A DNA stretch of 64,000 bases. Origin: Klenkia sesuvii. GTDB lineage: Bacteria > Actinomycetota > Actinomycetes > Mycobacteriales > Geodermatophilaceae. Where the stretch lies: NCBI RefSeq assembly GCF_037083825.1, contig NZ_JBAPLU010000007.1, positions 124,001 through 188,000 on the forward strand, written 5' to 3'. Numbering within the stretch: position 1 is the first letter of the stretch; the number at the start of each line of letters is the position of its first letter. Both the position numbers and the translations under genes were made by a program. Below are positions 53,004-61,252 of this stretch, in pieces. A model generated the notes under the pieces. It was not told the origin of the DNA and ran no database searches. It saw nothing but the letters and a program-made list of their open reading frames with translations.

Positions 53004-55856
53004 ATGAGCGAGACCGTCCCCCCGCACCGGTACACCCCGGAGCTGGCGCAGCAGATCGAGCTGGCATGGCAGGACCGCTGGGAGGCCGAGGGCACGTTCC
53101 ACACGCCCAACCCGACGGGTCCGCTGGGCGAGGGGTTCGACCGGGTGGCCGACCGGCCCAAGGCCTTCCTGATGGACATGTTCCCCTACCCCTCGGGCGC
53201 GGGGCTGCACGTCGGGCACCCCCTGGGCTACCTGGGCACCGACGTCACCAGCCGGTTCCTGCGCATGGACGGCCACAACGTGCTGCACCCGATGGGCTAC
53301 GACGCCTTCGGCCTGCCCGCCGAGCAGTACGCCGTGCAGACCGGCCAGCACCCGCGGGTGACCACCGAGGCCAACATCGCGGCCATCTCCGCGCAGCTGC
53401 GCCGGCTGGGCGTCGACCACGACCGCCGCCGCACCTTCGCCACCATCGACCCGGGCTACTACAAGTGGACGCAGTGGATCTTCACGCAGATCTTCGGCGC
53501 CTGGTTCGACGACGTGGCCGGCAGGGCCCGCCCGATCGAGGAGCTGGTCACCGAGCTGGACGCCGGCACCCGGCAGCCCGCCCCCGGCACCCTGCCCGAC
53601 GGGCGCACCTGGTCCGAGCTGGACGACGTGGCGCGGCGCCGGGTCGTCGACGCGCACCGGCTGGCCTACCTGAACCAGGCGCCGGTCAACTGGTGCCCCG
53701 GGCTGGGCACGGTGCTCTCCAACGAGGAGGTCACCGCCGACGGCCGCTCCGAGCGCGGCAACTTCCCGGTCTTCCGGCGTCCGCTGACCCAGTGGATGAT
53801 GCGCATCACCGCCTACTCCGAGCGGCTGCTGGCCGACCTGGACCGGCTGGACTGGTCGGACTCGCTGAAGCAGATGCAGCGCAACTGGATCGGTCGCTCG
53901 ACCGGTGCTCGCGTGCGCTTCGGCGACGTCGAGGTCTTCACCACCCGGCCCGACACCCTGTTCGGCGCCACCTACCTGGTGCTGGCCCCCGAGCACCCGC
54001 TGGTCGACTCGCTGACCGCCGAGGCCTGGCCCGAGGGCACCGACCCGCGCTGGACCGGCGGCGCCGCGACCCCCGCCGAGGCGATCGCGGCCTACCAGCT
54101 GCAGGCCTCGCGCCGCTCCGAGCTGGACCGGCAGGCCGAGGGCCGGGAGAAGACCGGCGTGTTCACCGGCTCGTACGCCACCAACCCGCTGACCGGCCGC
54201 GAGCTGCCGGTGTTCGTCGCCGACTACGTGCTGACCGGCTACGGCACCGGCGCGATCATGGCGGTGCCCGGCGAGGACACCCGCGACTTCGAGTTCGCCG
54301 AGGTGTTCGGCCTGCCCGTCGTCCGCACGGTGCAGCCGCCGGAGGGCTTCCAGGGCGGCGCGTACACCGGCACCGGCCCGATGATCAACAGCTCGAACGA
54401 GCACGTGCAGCTGGACGGGCTGGACAAGGCCGCGGCCATCGCGGCGGTCACCGACTGGCTGGTCGCGCACGGCCACGGCGAGGCCACCACCACGTACAAG
54501 CTGCGGGACTGGCTGTTCAGCCGGCAGCGCTATTGGGGCGAGCCGTTCCCGGTGGTGTACGCCGTCGACGGCCCGGACGCCGACCTGCCGGTCGCCGTCC
54601 CCGCCGAGCAGCTGCCGGTGCTGCTGCCCGACGTCGACGACTACTCGCCGAAGACCTTCGCCGACGACGACGCGACGTCCTCGCCGGAGCCCCCGCTGTC
54701 GCGGGCCACGGAGTGGACGACGGTGGAGCTGGACCTGGGTGACGGACCGCGCCGCTACCGCCGCGAGACCAACACGATGCCCAACTGGGCCGGGTCGTGC
54801 TGGTACTACCTGCGCTACCTGGACCCCTCCGACGACACCCGCTTCGTCGACCCCGAGCTGGAGTCCTACTGGATGGGCCCGCGCGGCGAGGGCGACGTCG
54901 GTGGTGTCGACCTGTACGTGGGCGGCGTCGAGCACGCGGTGCTGCACCTGCTGTACGCCCGGTTCTGGCACAAGGTGCTGTTCGACCTGGGCCACGTGTC
55001 GTCGGAGGAGCCGTTCCGCCGGCTGGTCAACCAGGGCTACATCTCGGCCTACGCCTACACCGACGCGCGCGGCTTCTACGTGCCCGCGGCCGACGTCGTG
55101 GAGAAGGACGGGGCGTTCTTCTTCGAGGGGCAGCCGGTCAACCGTGAGTACGGGAAGATCGGCAAGAGCCTGAAGAACATGGTGACCCCCGACGAGATGA
55201 TCGGGGCCTACGGCGCCGACACCTTCCGGGTGTACGAGATGTCGACCGGTCCGCTGGAGCAGTCGCGCCCGTGGGAGACCAAGGCCGTCGTCGGGTCGCA
55301 GCGGCTGCTGCAGCGCATCTGGCGGGTCGTCGTCGACGAGTCGACCGGCGAGGTGCGGGCCGCCGACGTCGAGATCGGGACGGACACGCTCAAGGCGCTG
55401 CACCGGGCCGTCGACGGCGTGCGCGACGGCATGACCACGCTGCGGTTCAACATCGCCATCGCCCGGGCCACCGAGCTGACCAACCACCTGACCCAGGTGT
55501 ACGGCCAGTCCGGCCCGGTGCCGCGCCAGGTGTGCGAGTGGCTGACCCTGCTGGTCGCGCCGCTGGCCCCGCACCTGGCCGAGGAGCTGTGGTCGCGACT
55601 GGGCCACGACGGGTCCTCGGCCTGGGCGCCCTTCCCGGTCGCCGACCCCGCCTACCTGGTCGACGACACGGTGCAGATCGCGGTGCAGGTCAACGGCAAG
55701 GTGCGGGCGCAGCTCGACGTCCCCGCCGACGCCGACGCCGCGGCCCTGGAGTCCACCGCGCTGGCCGACCCACGCATCGCGGAGCTGCTGGTCGGCAAGA
55801 CGGTGCGCAAGGTGGTCGCCGTCCCCGGCCGCCTGGTCAACGTCGTCGCCAACTAG
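53004..55856 (+). CDS. leuS: Leucyl-tRNA synthetase
   Basis: Class Ia synthetase of 950 aa. HIGH-type motif HVGH (about residues 69-72, in GAGLHVGHPLGY), editing domain block TTRPDTLFGATYLVLAPEHP, KMSKS-type motif KIGKS (about 718-722) and a C-terminal anticodon-binding region. Start ATG 53004 has AGGAG upstream. An alternative ATG 52965 directly follows the terminator T-tract, and there GAGGGG of the terminator stem would act as ribosome site. Controlled by the leader attenuator. Confidence 0.97.
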   Translation: MSETVPPHRYTPELAQQIELAWQDRWEAEGTFHTPNPTGPLGEGFDRVADRPKAFLMDMFPYPSGAGLHVGHPLGYLGTDVTSRFLRMDGHNVLHPMGYDAFGLPAEQYAVQTGQHPRVTTEANIAAISAQLRRLGVDHDRRRTFATIDPGYYKWTQWIFTQIFGAWFDDVAGRARPIEELVTELDAGTRQPAPGTLPDGRTWSELDDVARRRVVDAHRLAYLNQAPVNWCPGLGTVLSNEEVTADGRSERGNFPVFRRPLTQWMMRITAYSERLLADLDRLDWSDSLKQMQRNWIGRSTGARVRFGDVEVFTTRPDTLFGATYLVLAPEHPLVDSLTAEAWPEGTDPRWTGGAATPAEAIAAYQLQASRRSELDRQAEGREKTGVFTGSYATNPLTGRELPVFVADYVLTGYGTGAIMAVPGEDTRDFEFAEVFGLPVVRTVQPPEGFQGGAYTGTGPMINSSNEHVQLDGLDKAAAIAAVTDWLVAHGHGEATTTYKLRDWLFSRQRYWGEPFPVVYAVDGPDADLPVAVPAEQLPVLLPDVDDYSPKTFADDDATSSPEPPLSRATEWTTVELDLGDGPRRYRRETNTMPNWAGSCWYYLRYLDPSDDTRFVDPELESYWMGPRGEGDVGGVDLYVGGVEHAVLHLLYARFWHKVLFDLGHVSSEEPFRRLVNQGYISAYAYTDARGFYVPAADVVEKDGAFFFEGQPVNREYGKIGKSLKNMVTPDEMIGAYGADTFRVYEMSTGPLEQSRPWETKAVVGSQRLLQRIWRVVVDESTGEVRAADVEIGTDTLKALHRAVDGVRDGMTTLRFNIAIARATELTNHLTQVYGQSGPVPRQVCEWLTLLVAPLAPHLAEELWSRLGHDGSSAWAPFPVADPAYLVDDTVQIAVQVNGKVRAQLDVPADADAAALESTALADPRIAELLVGKTVRKVVAVPGRLVNVVAN

Positions 55857-55871
55857 CCCCGGCGCCCGGCA

Positions 55872-55955
55872 TGGATCAGCTGGGCTGATCCAACTCCGTC
55901 CTGGTTCACCGGCGCCGGTGAGCCAGGACGGACTCCGGTGAACCCAGCTGATCCA
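55872..55955. repeat. Nested double palindrome between convergent genes
   Basis: Outer arms TGGATCAGCTGGG (55872-55884) and CCCAGCTGATCCA (55943-55955) are exact. Inner arms 55895-55913 and 55914-55932 form a 19-bp stem with one mismatch and no loop, centred on GGCGCC. A third pairing, GGTTCACCGG (55903-55912) with CCGGTGAACC (55935-55944), competes. It lies between the leuS stop and the facing F420 gene: a bidirectional terminator or a dispersed repeat element. Confidence 0.7.
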
Positions 55956-55970
55956 CGCCGACGGGGCGGG

Positions 55971-56399
55971 TCAAATGGGGGAGATGCGGATCACCGCGCG
56001 GCGCTCGCGGCGGCGGAGCAGCCCCACCAGCCGGCCGGTGCCGTAGGTGACCCACCACTGCCACCCGTAGCGGCGGGCCAGCGGGCGCAGGGCGGTGGTC
56101 CACTCCTCGGGCGGGAGGAGGCGGGCCTGCGCCTCGACCGGCTCGCCCAGCAGGTTGCCCCGGACGTCGCACGGCGCGACGGTCACCCGGCTGGTGTGCC
56201 GCAGGCGCTTCACCTTGCCGGAGTCGGCCCGCGTCCAGACGACGAGGTCGAGGCCCCCGTCCTCCTCCCCGCTCCCACGCTCGCGTGGAGCCCCTGGACG
56301 AGGCCGGATGGGGGCGGCCCACACGGGGGTCGGGACGGCGACGCCCGAGCGCCGGAAGGTGGTGAGGCTGACGTAGCGGCTCTGCGGCAGGGCGGTCAC
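55971..56399 (-). CDS. PPOX-class F420-dependent oxidoreductase
   Basis: Split-barrel flavin/F420-binding protein of 142 aa. SRYVSLTTFRRSGVAVPTPVWAA is the N-terminal signature of the F420-dependent PPOX-like family (TIGR03666 type). It continues with VVWTRADSGKVKRLRHTSRVTVAPC and a short Trp-rich stretch (RYGWQWWVTYG). GTG start overlaps the lipB stop by 4 nt, so it is translated from the lipB transcript. Substrate unknown. Confidence 0.85.
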   Translation of the reverse strand: MTALPQSRYVSLTTFRRSGVAVPTPVWAAPIRPRPGAPRERGSGEEDGGLDLVVWTRADSGKVKRLRHTSRVTVAPCDVRGNLLGEPVEAQARLLPPEEWTTALRPLARRYGWQWWVTYGTGRLVGLLRRRERRAVIRISPI

Positions 56400-57085
56400 T
56401 GCGCGCAGGCGGACAGCGCGTCGACGGCCGTCGCCCTGGCCGGGGTGGCGGCCACCGGCGTCAGCACCGCCCGCATCTCCGCCTCCACGGTGTCGATGAC
56501 CTCGGCGACGGTGACGTCGCGGCCGAGTTCGGCCGACAGCGACGTCACGCCGGCGTCGACGATGCCGCACGGGATGATGCCGCCGAACCCCGCCGCGAGG
56601 TCGGGGTCGCAGTTGAGCGCGAAGCCGTGCATCGTCACCCCGCGGGCGACCCGGACACCGATGGCGGCGATCTTGCGGTCCGGTCCGCGGGAATCGGCGC
56701 GCACCCACGCGCCGCTGCGGCCCTCGACCTGCTCGGTGTGCACGCCGAAGTGCGCGCAGGCCGCGATGAGGGCGGTCTCCAGGCGGCGCACGTGGGCGAC
56801 GACGTCGAGCTGGCCCGGCAGTCGCACGATGGGGTAGCCGACGAGCTGACCAGGGCCGTGCCAGGTGATCTTGCCGCCGCGGTCGACGTCGACCACCGGT
56901 GTGCCGTCCTGCGGGCGCTCGTGCGGCTCGGTGCGCTTGCCCGCGGTGTACGTCGGCGGGTGCTCGAGCAGCAGCATGGTCTCGGGGCCGGTGCCGTCGA
57001 CGACGGCCGCGTGGAGTGCGCGCTGACGGTCCCAGGCCTCCTGGTAGTCGACCCGTCCCGCCCGCACCACCTGCAGCTCGCCCAT
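56396..57085 (-). CDS. lipB: Octanoyl-[ACP]:protein N-octanoyltransferase
   Basis: Transfers octanoyl from ACP to lipoyl domains, the step before LipA. The 229-aa product has RGGKITWHGPGQLVGYP (72-84 region), the catalytic Lys138 in RKIAAIGVRVARG and catalytic Cys173 in GGIIPCGI. TACGCT lies 7 nt before ATG 57085. Unusually lipB is not next to lipA; leuS and several others lie between. Followed by a GTGA-coupled F420 enzyme. Confidence 0.96.
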   Translation of the reverse strand: MGELQVVRAGRVDYQEAWDRQRALHAAVVDGTGPETMLLLEHPPTYTAGKRTEPHERPQDGTPVVDVDRGGKITWHGPGQLVGYPIVRLPGQLDVVAHVRRLETALIAACAHFGVHTEQVEGRSGAWVRADSRGPDRKIAAIGVRVARGVTMHGFALNCDPDLAAGFGGIIPCGIVDAGVTSLSAELGRDVTVAEVIDTVEAEMRAVLTPVAATPARATAVDALSACAQ

Positions 57086-57092
57086 GCCCCCG

Positions 57093-57098
57093 AGCGTA
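57093..57098 (-). promoter_or_regulatory. -10 box TACGCT, leaderless (lipB)
   Basis: TANNNT hexamer 7 nt before ATG 57085. Confidence 0.5.
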
Positions 57099-57126
57099 GG
57101 CCCTGTGCCACCCGGCCCGACCCCGG

Positions 57127-58362
57127 TCATGCCCGTCGTCCGAGGTGGGTGAGGACGGCGCGGGCGGTGCGGGCGCCGCTGGCCATGGCGCCCTGGATGG
57201 ACGGGGTGTCGCGGTGGTCGCCGCACACGAAGAGACCCTCACCCAGGTCGACGGGGCGACGGTGCTGCAGCGGCGGCAGCGCCGCGGGTTGCGCGCCGGG
57301 CACCGTGACCGTGGTGAGGTGCTCGAGGTCGCCGGTGGTCACCCCGTGGGACCGGGCGACCTCGTCCCGCACCTGGTGCTCGGTCGTGGTGGCCAGCGTG
57401 GAGCTCGCCACCAGGGCCCGGGCGTCGGGGCTGTAGGCGGGTTGGGCGTCGCTGACCACCACGCTGTTGACCAGCCGCCCGCCCGGCTCGCCGAGCACGA
57501 CCAGCGGCTCGCACCACGGCGAGGCGGGCAGCACGTGCAGGTGCGTGGTGACCTGCCGGGGGGCCGAGGCCTCGACCGTCGGCAGCAACCGTGCCGCGGT
57601 CCCCGGGTCGGTGGCGACCACCACGGCGTCGGCGCGGGTGGACCCGCTCGAGGTCACCACACCCGCGCCGGTCACCGCGGTGACCTCGGTGCCCAGGTGC
57701 CGGGCGTGCGCCGGCAGCCGGGCGGCCAGCTGCTCCCCGACGGACTGCATGCCCTGGGCGGGCAGGCCGATGCGGCCGCGCACGAAGCTGCGCCACACCA
57801 GGTCCAGGTAGCGGCTGGAGGTGGCCAGCTCGGACTCCAGGAGCACCCCGGAGAGGAAGGGGCGGAAGAAGCGCTCGACGGCCTCGTCGCCCACGTGTGC
57901 GCGGCGCAGGGCCTGCTCGGCGGAGTGCTCCGGGGCGGCCAGCAGCCGGTGCACCGGCAGGTACCCGGCCCGGACCGAGAACGCGCCGATGGCGGCCTCC
58001 TGCAGCAGCGAGCCGAGCGGCGCCCGCACCGTGTCGAGCACCGCGGAGGGGTGGCGGCGGGGGTCGACCACCCGGTGCGCCCGCCCGTCGACCCGCAGGA
58101 CGGCACCGGTCCAGAACCAGCCGAGGTCCAACGCGTCGAGGTCGAGGTCGGCGGCGACCCGCGGGTAGCCCGTGTTGAGCACCTGGAAGCCGCGGTCGAC
58201 CACGAAGCCGTCGACCCGCTCGGTGCGCAGCCGCCCGCCGGGGTGGTCGGCGGCCTCGACCAGGTGGACGTCACGGCCGGCCGTGGCCAGCCGGGTGGCC
58301 GCCGACAACCCGGCCAGCCCGGCCCCCACGACCACGACCTCGACCCGCGCCGGCAACGTCAT
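57127..58362 (-). CDS. FAD-dependent amine-oxidase-type oxidoreductase
   Basis: Flavoprotein of 411 aa with dinucleotide motif VVVGAGLAGLSAATRLATAG, acidic ribose-binding end LVEAADHPGGRLRTE, and C-terminal FAD motif GLFVCGDHRDTPSIQGAMASG. It resembles phytoene desaturase/protoporphyrinogen oxidase-like NAD(P)-binding proteins, but no carotenoid genes are beside it. TAGGTT lies 6 nt before the ATG. Divergent from the kinase gene. Confidence 0.88.
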   Translation of the reverse strand: MTLPARVEVVVVGAGLAGLSAATRLATAGRDVHLVEAADHPGGRLRTERVDGFVVDRGFQVLNTGYPRVAADLDLDALDLGWFWTGAVLRVDGRAHRVVDPRRHPSAVLDTVRAPLGSLLQEAAIGAFSVRAGYLPVHRLLAAPEHSAEQALRRAHVGDEAVERFFRPFLSGVLLESELATSSRYLDLVWRSFVRGRIGLPAQGMQSVGEQLAARLPAHARHLGTEVTAVTGAGVVTSSGSTRADAVVVATDPGTAARLLPTVEASAPRQVTTHLHVLPASPWCEPLVVLGEPGGRLVNSVVVSDAQPAYSPDARALVASSTLATTTEHQVRDEVARSHGVTTGDLEHLTTVTVPGAQPAALPPLQHRRPVDLGEGLFVCGDHRDTPSIQGAMASGARTARAVLTHLGRRA

Positions 58363-58368
58363 GGGCAG

Positions 58369-58374
58369 AACCTA
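58369..58374 (-). promoter_or_regulatory. -10 box TAGGTT, leaderless
   Basis: TANNNT hexamer 6 nt before ATG 58362 of the FAD oxidoreductase gene. Confidence 0.5.
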
Positions 58375-58459
58375 TGCCGATCCACCGACAGCGACCCGGT
58401 GTGCGCCCGTGGGCCGGGTCCGACCTGTGGACAACCCGGGTGCGGGCCGTCGGCGGCCC

Positions 58460-58465
58460 TAGCGT
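58460..58465 (+). promoter_or_regulatory. -10 box TAGCGT, leaderless
   Basis: TANNNT hexamer 7 nt before ATG 58473 of the kinase gene. Confidence 0.5.
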
Positions 58466-58472
58466 CGGGGCC

Positions 58473-60209
58473 ATGGCCCACCCCGCCCCTGCGCGTCGAC
58501 GCTGCCCGGTCGTGCCCGGCTACGTGCTGGAGGAGCTGCTGGGACGCGGTGGCACCGGTGAGGTCTGGCGGGCCCGCCCGCGGGGGAGCGGGCCGCCGGT
58601 CGCGGTCAAGGTGCTGCTGCGCGGCGACCCCGAGCGGCAGGTGCGGGAAGCAGCGCTGCTGGCCGAGCTCGACCACCCGCACCTGGTCCGGCTGCTCGAG
58701 GTGGTGCGTCGCCGCACCCCCGACGGGGAGCAGGTGGCCCTGGTGCTGGACCTGCTCGCCGGCGGCAGCCTGGCGCGCCTGCTGGCCGCCCGCGGGCGGC
58801 TGCGACCGGGAGAGGTGGTCACGGCGGTCGCGCCGGTGGCGGCCGCGCTGGCCCACGTGCACCAGCGCGGCGTCGTCCACGGCGACGTCTCACCCGGCAA
58901 CGTCGTGCTGACCGCCGAGGGGCGCCCCGTCCTCACCGACCTCGGGGTGGCGCGCCTCGTGGGCGAACCCGACCACGGCGAGGTCACCCCGCCCTACGTC
59001 GACCCCGTCGTGGCCCGCGGTGGTGCCGCGGGTCCGGCCTCCGACGTGTTCGGCGTCGCGGCGGCTGCGTTCCACGCCCTCACCGGCATCCCCCCGTGGA
59101 ACGCCGCCGGCCCGGGCAACACCCTCGCCGTGGCCGCGGCCGGACAGGTGCCCGACCTCGGGCTGCTCGCACCCGAGGCACCCGCCGCCCTCGTCGCCGT
59201 GGTCGAGCGCGGGCTGTCCCCCCACCCCCACCTGCGCGGCACCGCGGCGGAGTTCGCGCTCGACCTGCGGCACGCCTGCCGGCCCGAGCGCATCGCCCTG
59301 CCCGCACCCGGTGTCGACGTCGCCGAGCTGCACCGCACCGACCACGTCGCCCGCACCGAGCTGACCCACCAGGTGCGCCGGGCGTCGCGCGCCCATGCCG
59401 CGCCGCCGAGCGGCGGGTGGCCCGCCCGGGCCGGCGCCGCCCTCCGGTCCGGGGTGGTCGACCGGGCGCAGCGGGCCCGGGGTGCGGTGGGGGTCGCCGG
59501 CCCGCTGCTCCGCCGGGCCGGAGCCGCCCTGGCCGTCGCCGTCGGGGTGCTGTCCGCGGTGTGGGTCGGGGTGCAGTGGGGTGCACACGACGCGGGCCCG
59601 GTGCCGGCGGCTCGCACGCAACCGGTCGGCGATGCGACCGGCAGCGGTTCGGGCGCCGTGCCGACCGACCAGCCGACCGGTCAGCCGACCGGCACCGCCC
59701 CGGCCACCGGGGGGACCCGCGCGCCCGGCAGCGCCACGCCGTCCGGCGCCACGCCGACCAGCGCTGCGCCGTCCGGCACCGAGGTGCCCTCGCCGGGGCC
59801 TGCGGCGGACACCCCGCAGGCGCCGGACGACGCCGCCGGCTGGGCGGTCGTGGTCGGGCAGCTCTACGGCCGCCGGGCGGCGGCGTTCGACGCGGGCCGG
59901 TCCGAGTGGTTGGCCGACGTCTACGCCCCGGGCTGCGCGCTGGCCGACGTGGACGCCGAGCGGATGGCCCAGCTCGCCGCGGCCGGGCAGCACCTCGAGG
60001 GGTTCGCACCGCAGGTGGTCTCCGTCGACGAGGTCGCACCGGTGGCCGGTGGGGTGCAGCTGCTGCTGACCGACCAGGTGCCCGGCTACGACGTCGTCGG
60101 TGCGGGCGGCCGGTACGCGGTGGCCGCCCGCGGTCCGCGCGCGGTGGTGATGACGGTGCAGGCCACGCCGTCGGGCTGGCGCATCGCCTCCGCCGCGTTC
60201 GGCCCGTGA
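58473..60209 (+). CDS. Membrane Ser/Thr protein kinase (PknB-like)
   Basis: Hanks-type kinase of 578 aa. Catalytic residues: Lys46 in VAVKV, HGD loop (136-138, in place of HRD) with Asp138 and Asn143, and DLG at 156-158 in place of DFG; these substitutions occur in some active kinases. A membrane helix (about 350-371) separates the kinase from a Ser/Thr/Pro linker and a globular outer domain (about 470-578) with no recognised sensor motif. Leaderless promoter at 58460. Target unknown. Confidence 0.9.
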   Translation: MAHPAPARRRCPVVPGYVLEELLGRGGTGEVWRARPRGSGPPVAVKVLLRGDPERQVREAALLAELDHPHLVRLLEVVRRRTPDGEQVALVLDLLAGGSLARLLAARGRLRPGEVVTAVAPVAAALAHVHQRGVVHGDVSPGNVVLTAEGRPVLTDLGVARLVGEPDHGEVTPPYVDPVVARGGAAGPASDVFGVAAAAFHALTGIPPWNAAGPGNTLAVAAAGQVPDLGLLAPEAPAALVAVVERGLSPHPHLRGTAAEFALDLRHACRPERIALPAPGVDVAELHRTDHVARTELTHQVRRASRAHAAPPSGGWPARAGAALRSGVVDRAQRARGAVGVAGPLLRRAGAALAVAVGVLSAVWVGVQWGAHDAGPVPAARTQPVGDATGSGSGAVPTDQPTGQPTGTAPATGGTRAPGSATPSGATPTSAAPSGTEVPSPGPAADTPQAPDDAAGWAVVVGQLYGRRAAAFDAGRSEWLADVYAPGCALADVDAERMAQLAAAGQHLEGFAPQVVSVDEVAPVAGGVQLLLTDQVPGYDVVGAGGRYAVAARGPRAVVMTVQATPSGWRIASAAFGP

Positions 60210-60222
60210 CCGGCGACGACGG

Positions 60223-61128
60223 TCAGCGCGCCCCGACCGCCCAGCGCAGCGCTGACTCCACGTCGCCGTGGGTGAAGCTGAAGCCTGACTCCAGCAGCAC
60301 CCGGGGGAGGGCACGTTGCCCGGCCAGCACTCCGAGCTCGGCGAACTCGCCCAGCACCACCGACAGCGCGAAGCCGGGTACCGGCAGCACGGTGGGCCGG
60401 TGCAGCACCCGGCCCAGGGCCTCGGTGAACGCGGCGTTCGTGACCGGCTCGGGGCCGGTGAGGTCCACCGGGCCCGCGACGTCGGCGTCGAGCAGGAACC
60501 GGATGGCGTCGACCTCGTCGCGCAGGCTGATCCAGGGCCACCACTGCTTCCCCGAGCCCAGCTTGCCACCGAGCCCGAGGGCGAACAGCGGCCGGATCTT
60601 GGCCATCAGGCCACCCCGGGCCAGCACCAGCCCGGTGCGCAGGTGGGCCACGCGCACGCCCGCGGCCTCCGCGGGGGCGGTGGCCTGCTCCCACTGCACG
60701 CAGACGTCGGCGAGGAAGTCCTTGCCGGCCGGACTGGTCTCGTCGAGCACCCGGTCCCCGCCGTCGCCGTAGTAGCCGACCGCCGACGCCGAGAGCAGCA
60801 CCCGTGGTCGACCGGGGTCCGCCGCGGCGGCCTGCGCGAGGGCGGCGCTGACGGTGGTGGTGCTGTCGACCCGACTGGCCAGCACCTCACGCTTGTACTG
60901 CTCGGTCCACCGCTTGTCGCCGATGCCGACGCCGGCCAGGTTGACCACGGCGTCGACGTCGGCCAGGACGCCGGGGTCGAGCTGGTGGTGGGCCGGGTCC
61001 CACCGGTGCTCGTCAGCCGTGCGCGGCGTCCGACGGACCAGCCGGCGGACGTCGTGGCCGTCGGCCCGCAGCGCCGACACGAGCTCGGTGCCTACCAGAC
61101 CGGAGGAACCGGTCACCGCGATCTGCAT
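60223..61128 (-). CDS. TIGR01777-family epimerase
   Basis: Extended SDR of 301 aa with the Rossmann motif VTGSSGLVGTELVSALRADG, conserved VVNLAGVGIGDKRWTEQYK, SASAVGYYGD, and the C-terminal DUF1731 region (LPVPGFALSVVLGEFAELGVLAGQ), all hallmarks of the TIGR01777/YfcH group. Catalytic activity of the group is unproven. ATG 61128 with GGAGGTC upstream. Downstream of sucB on the same strand but separated by a terminator. Confidence 0.9.
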   Translation of the reverse strand: MQIAVTGSSGLVGTELVSALRADGHDVRRLVRRTPRTADEHRWDPAHHQLDPGVLADVDAVVNLAGVGIGDKRWTEQYKREVLASRVDSTTTVSAALAQAAAADPGRPRVLLSASAVGYYGDGGDRVLDETSPAGKDFLADVCVQWEQATAPAEAAGVRVAHLRTGLVLARGGLMAKIRPLFALGLGGKLGSGKQWWPWISLRDEVDAIRFLLDADVAGPVDLTGPEPVTNAAFTEALGRVLHRPTVLPVPGFALSVVLGEFAELGVLAGQRALPRVLLESGFSFTHGDVESALRWAVGAR

Positions 61129-61196
61129 GGTCGGGTCCGACCTCCTGGTGTGGGGGGGGTGTGCGGGCCGGTGGTGCCCGCATCCGGGGCCGCCGA

Positions 61197-61235
61197 CACC
61201 TCGGGCCCCGGCGGTGCTCGCCGGGGCCCGAGGTG
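61197..61235. terminator. Strong hairpin terminator of the E2-lpd operon
   Basis: A perfect 17-bp stem: CACCTCGGGCCCCGGCG (61197-61213) with 61219-61235, loop GTGCT. It follows the E2 stop in its reading direction by 18 bp. Confidence 0.8.
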
Positions 61236-61252
61236 GGGGTGCTGCGCGGGGC

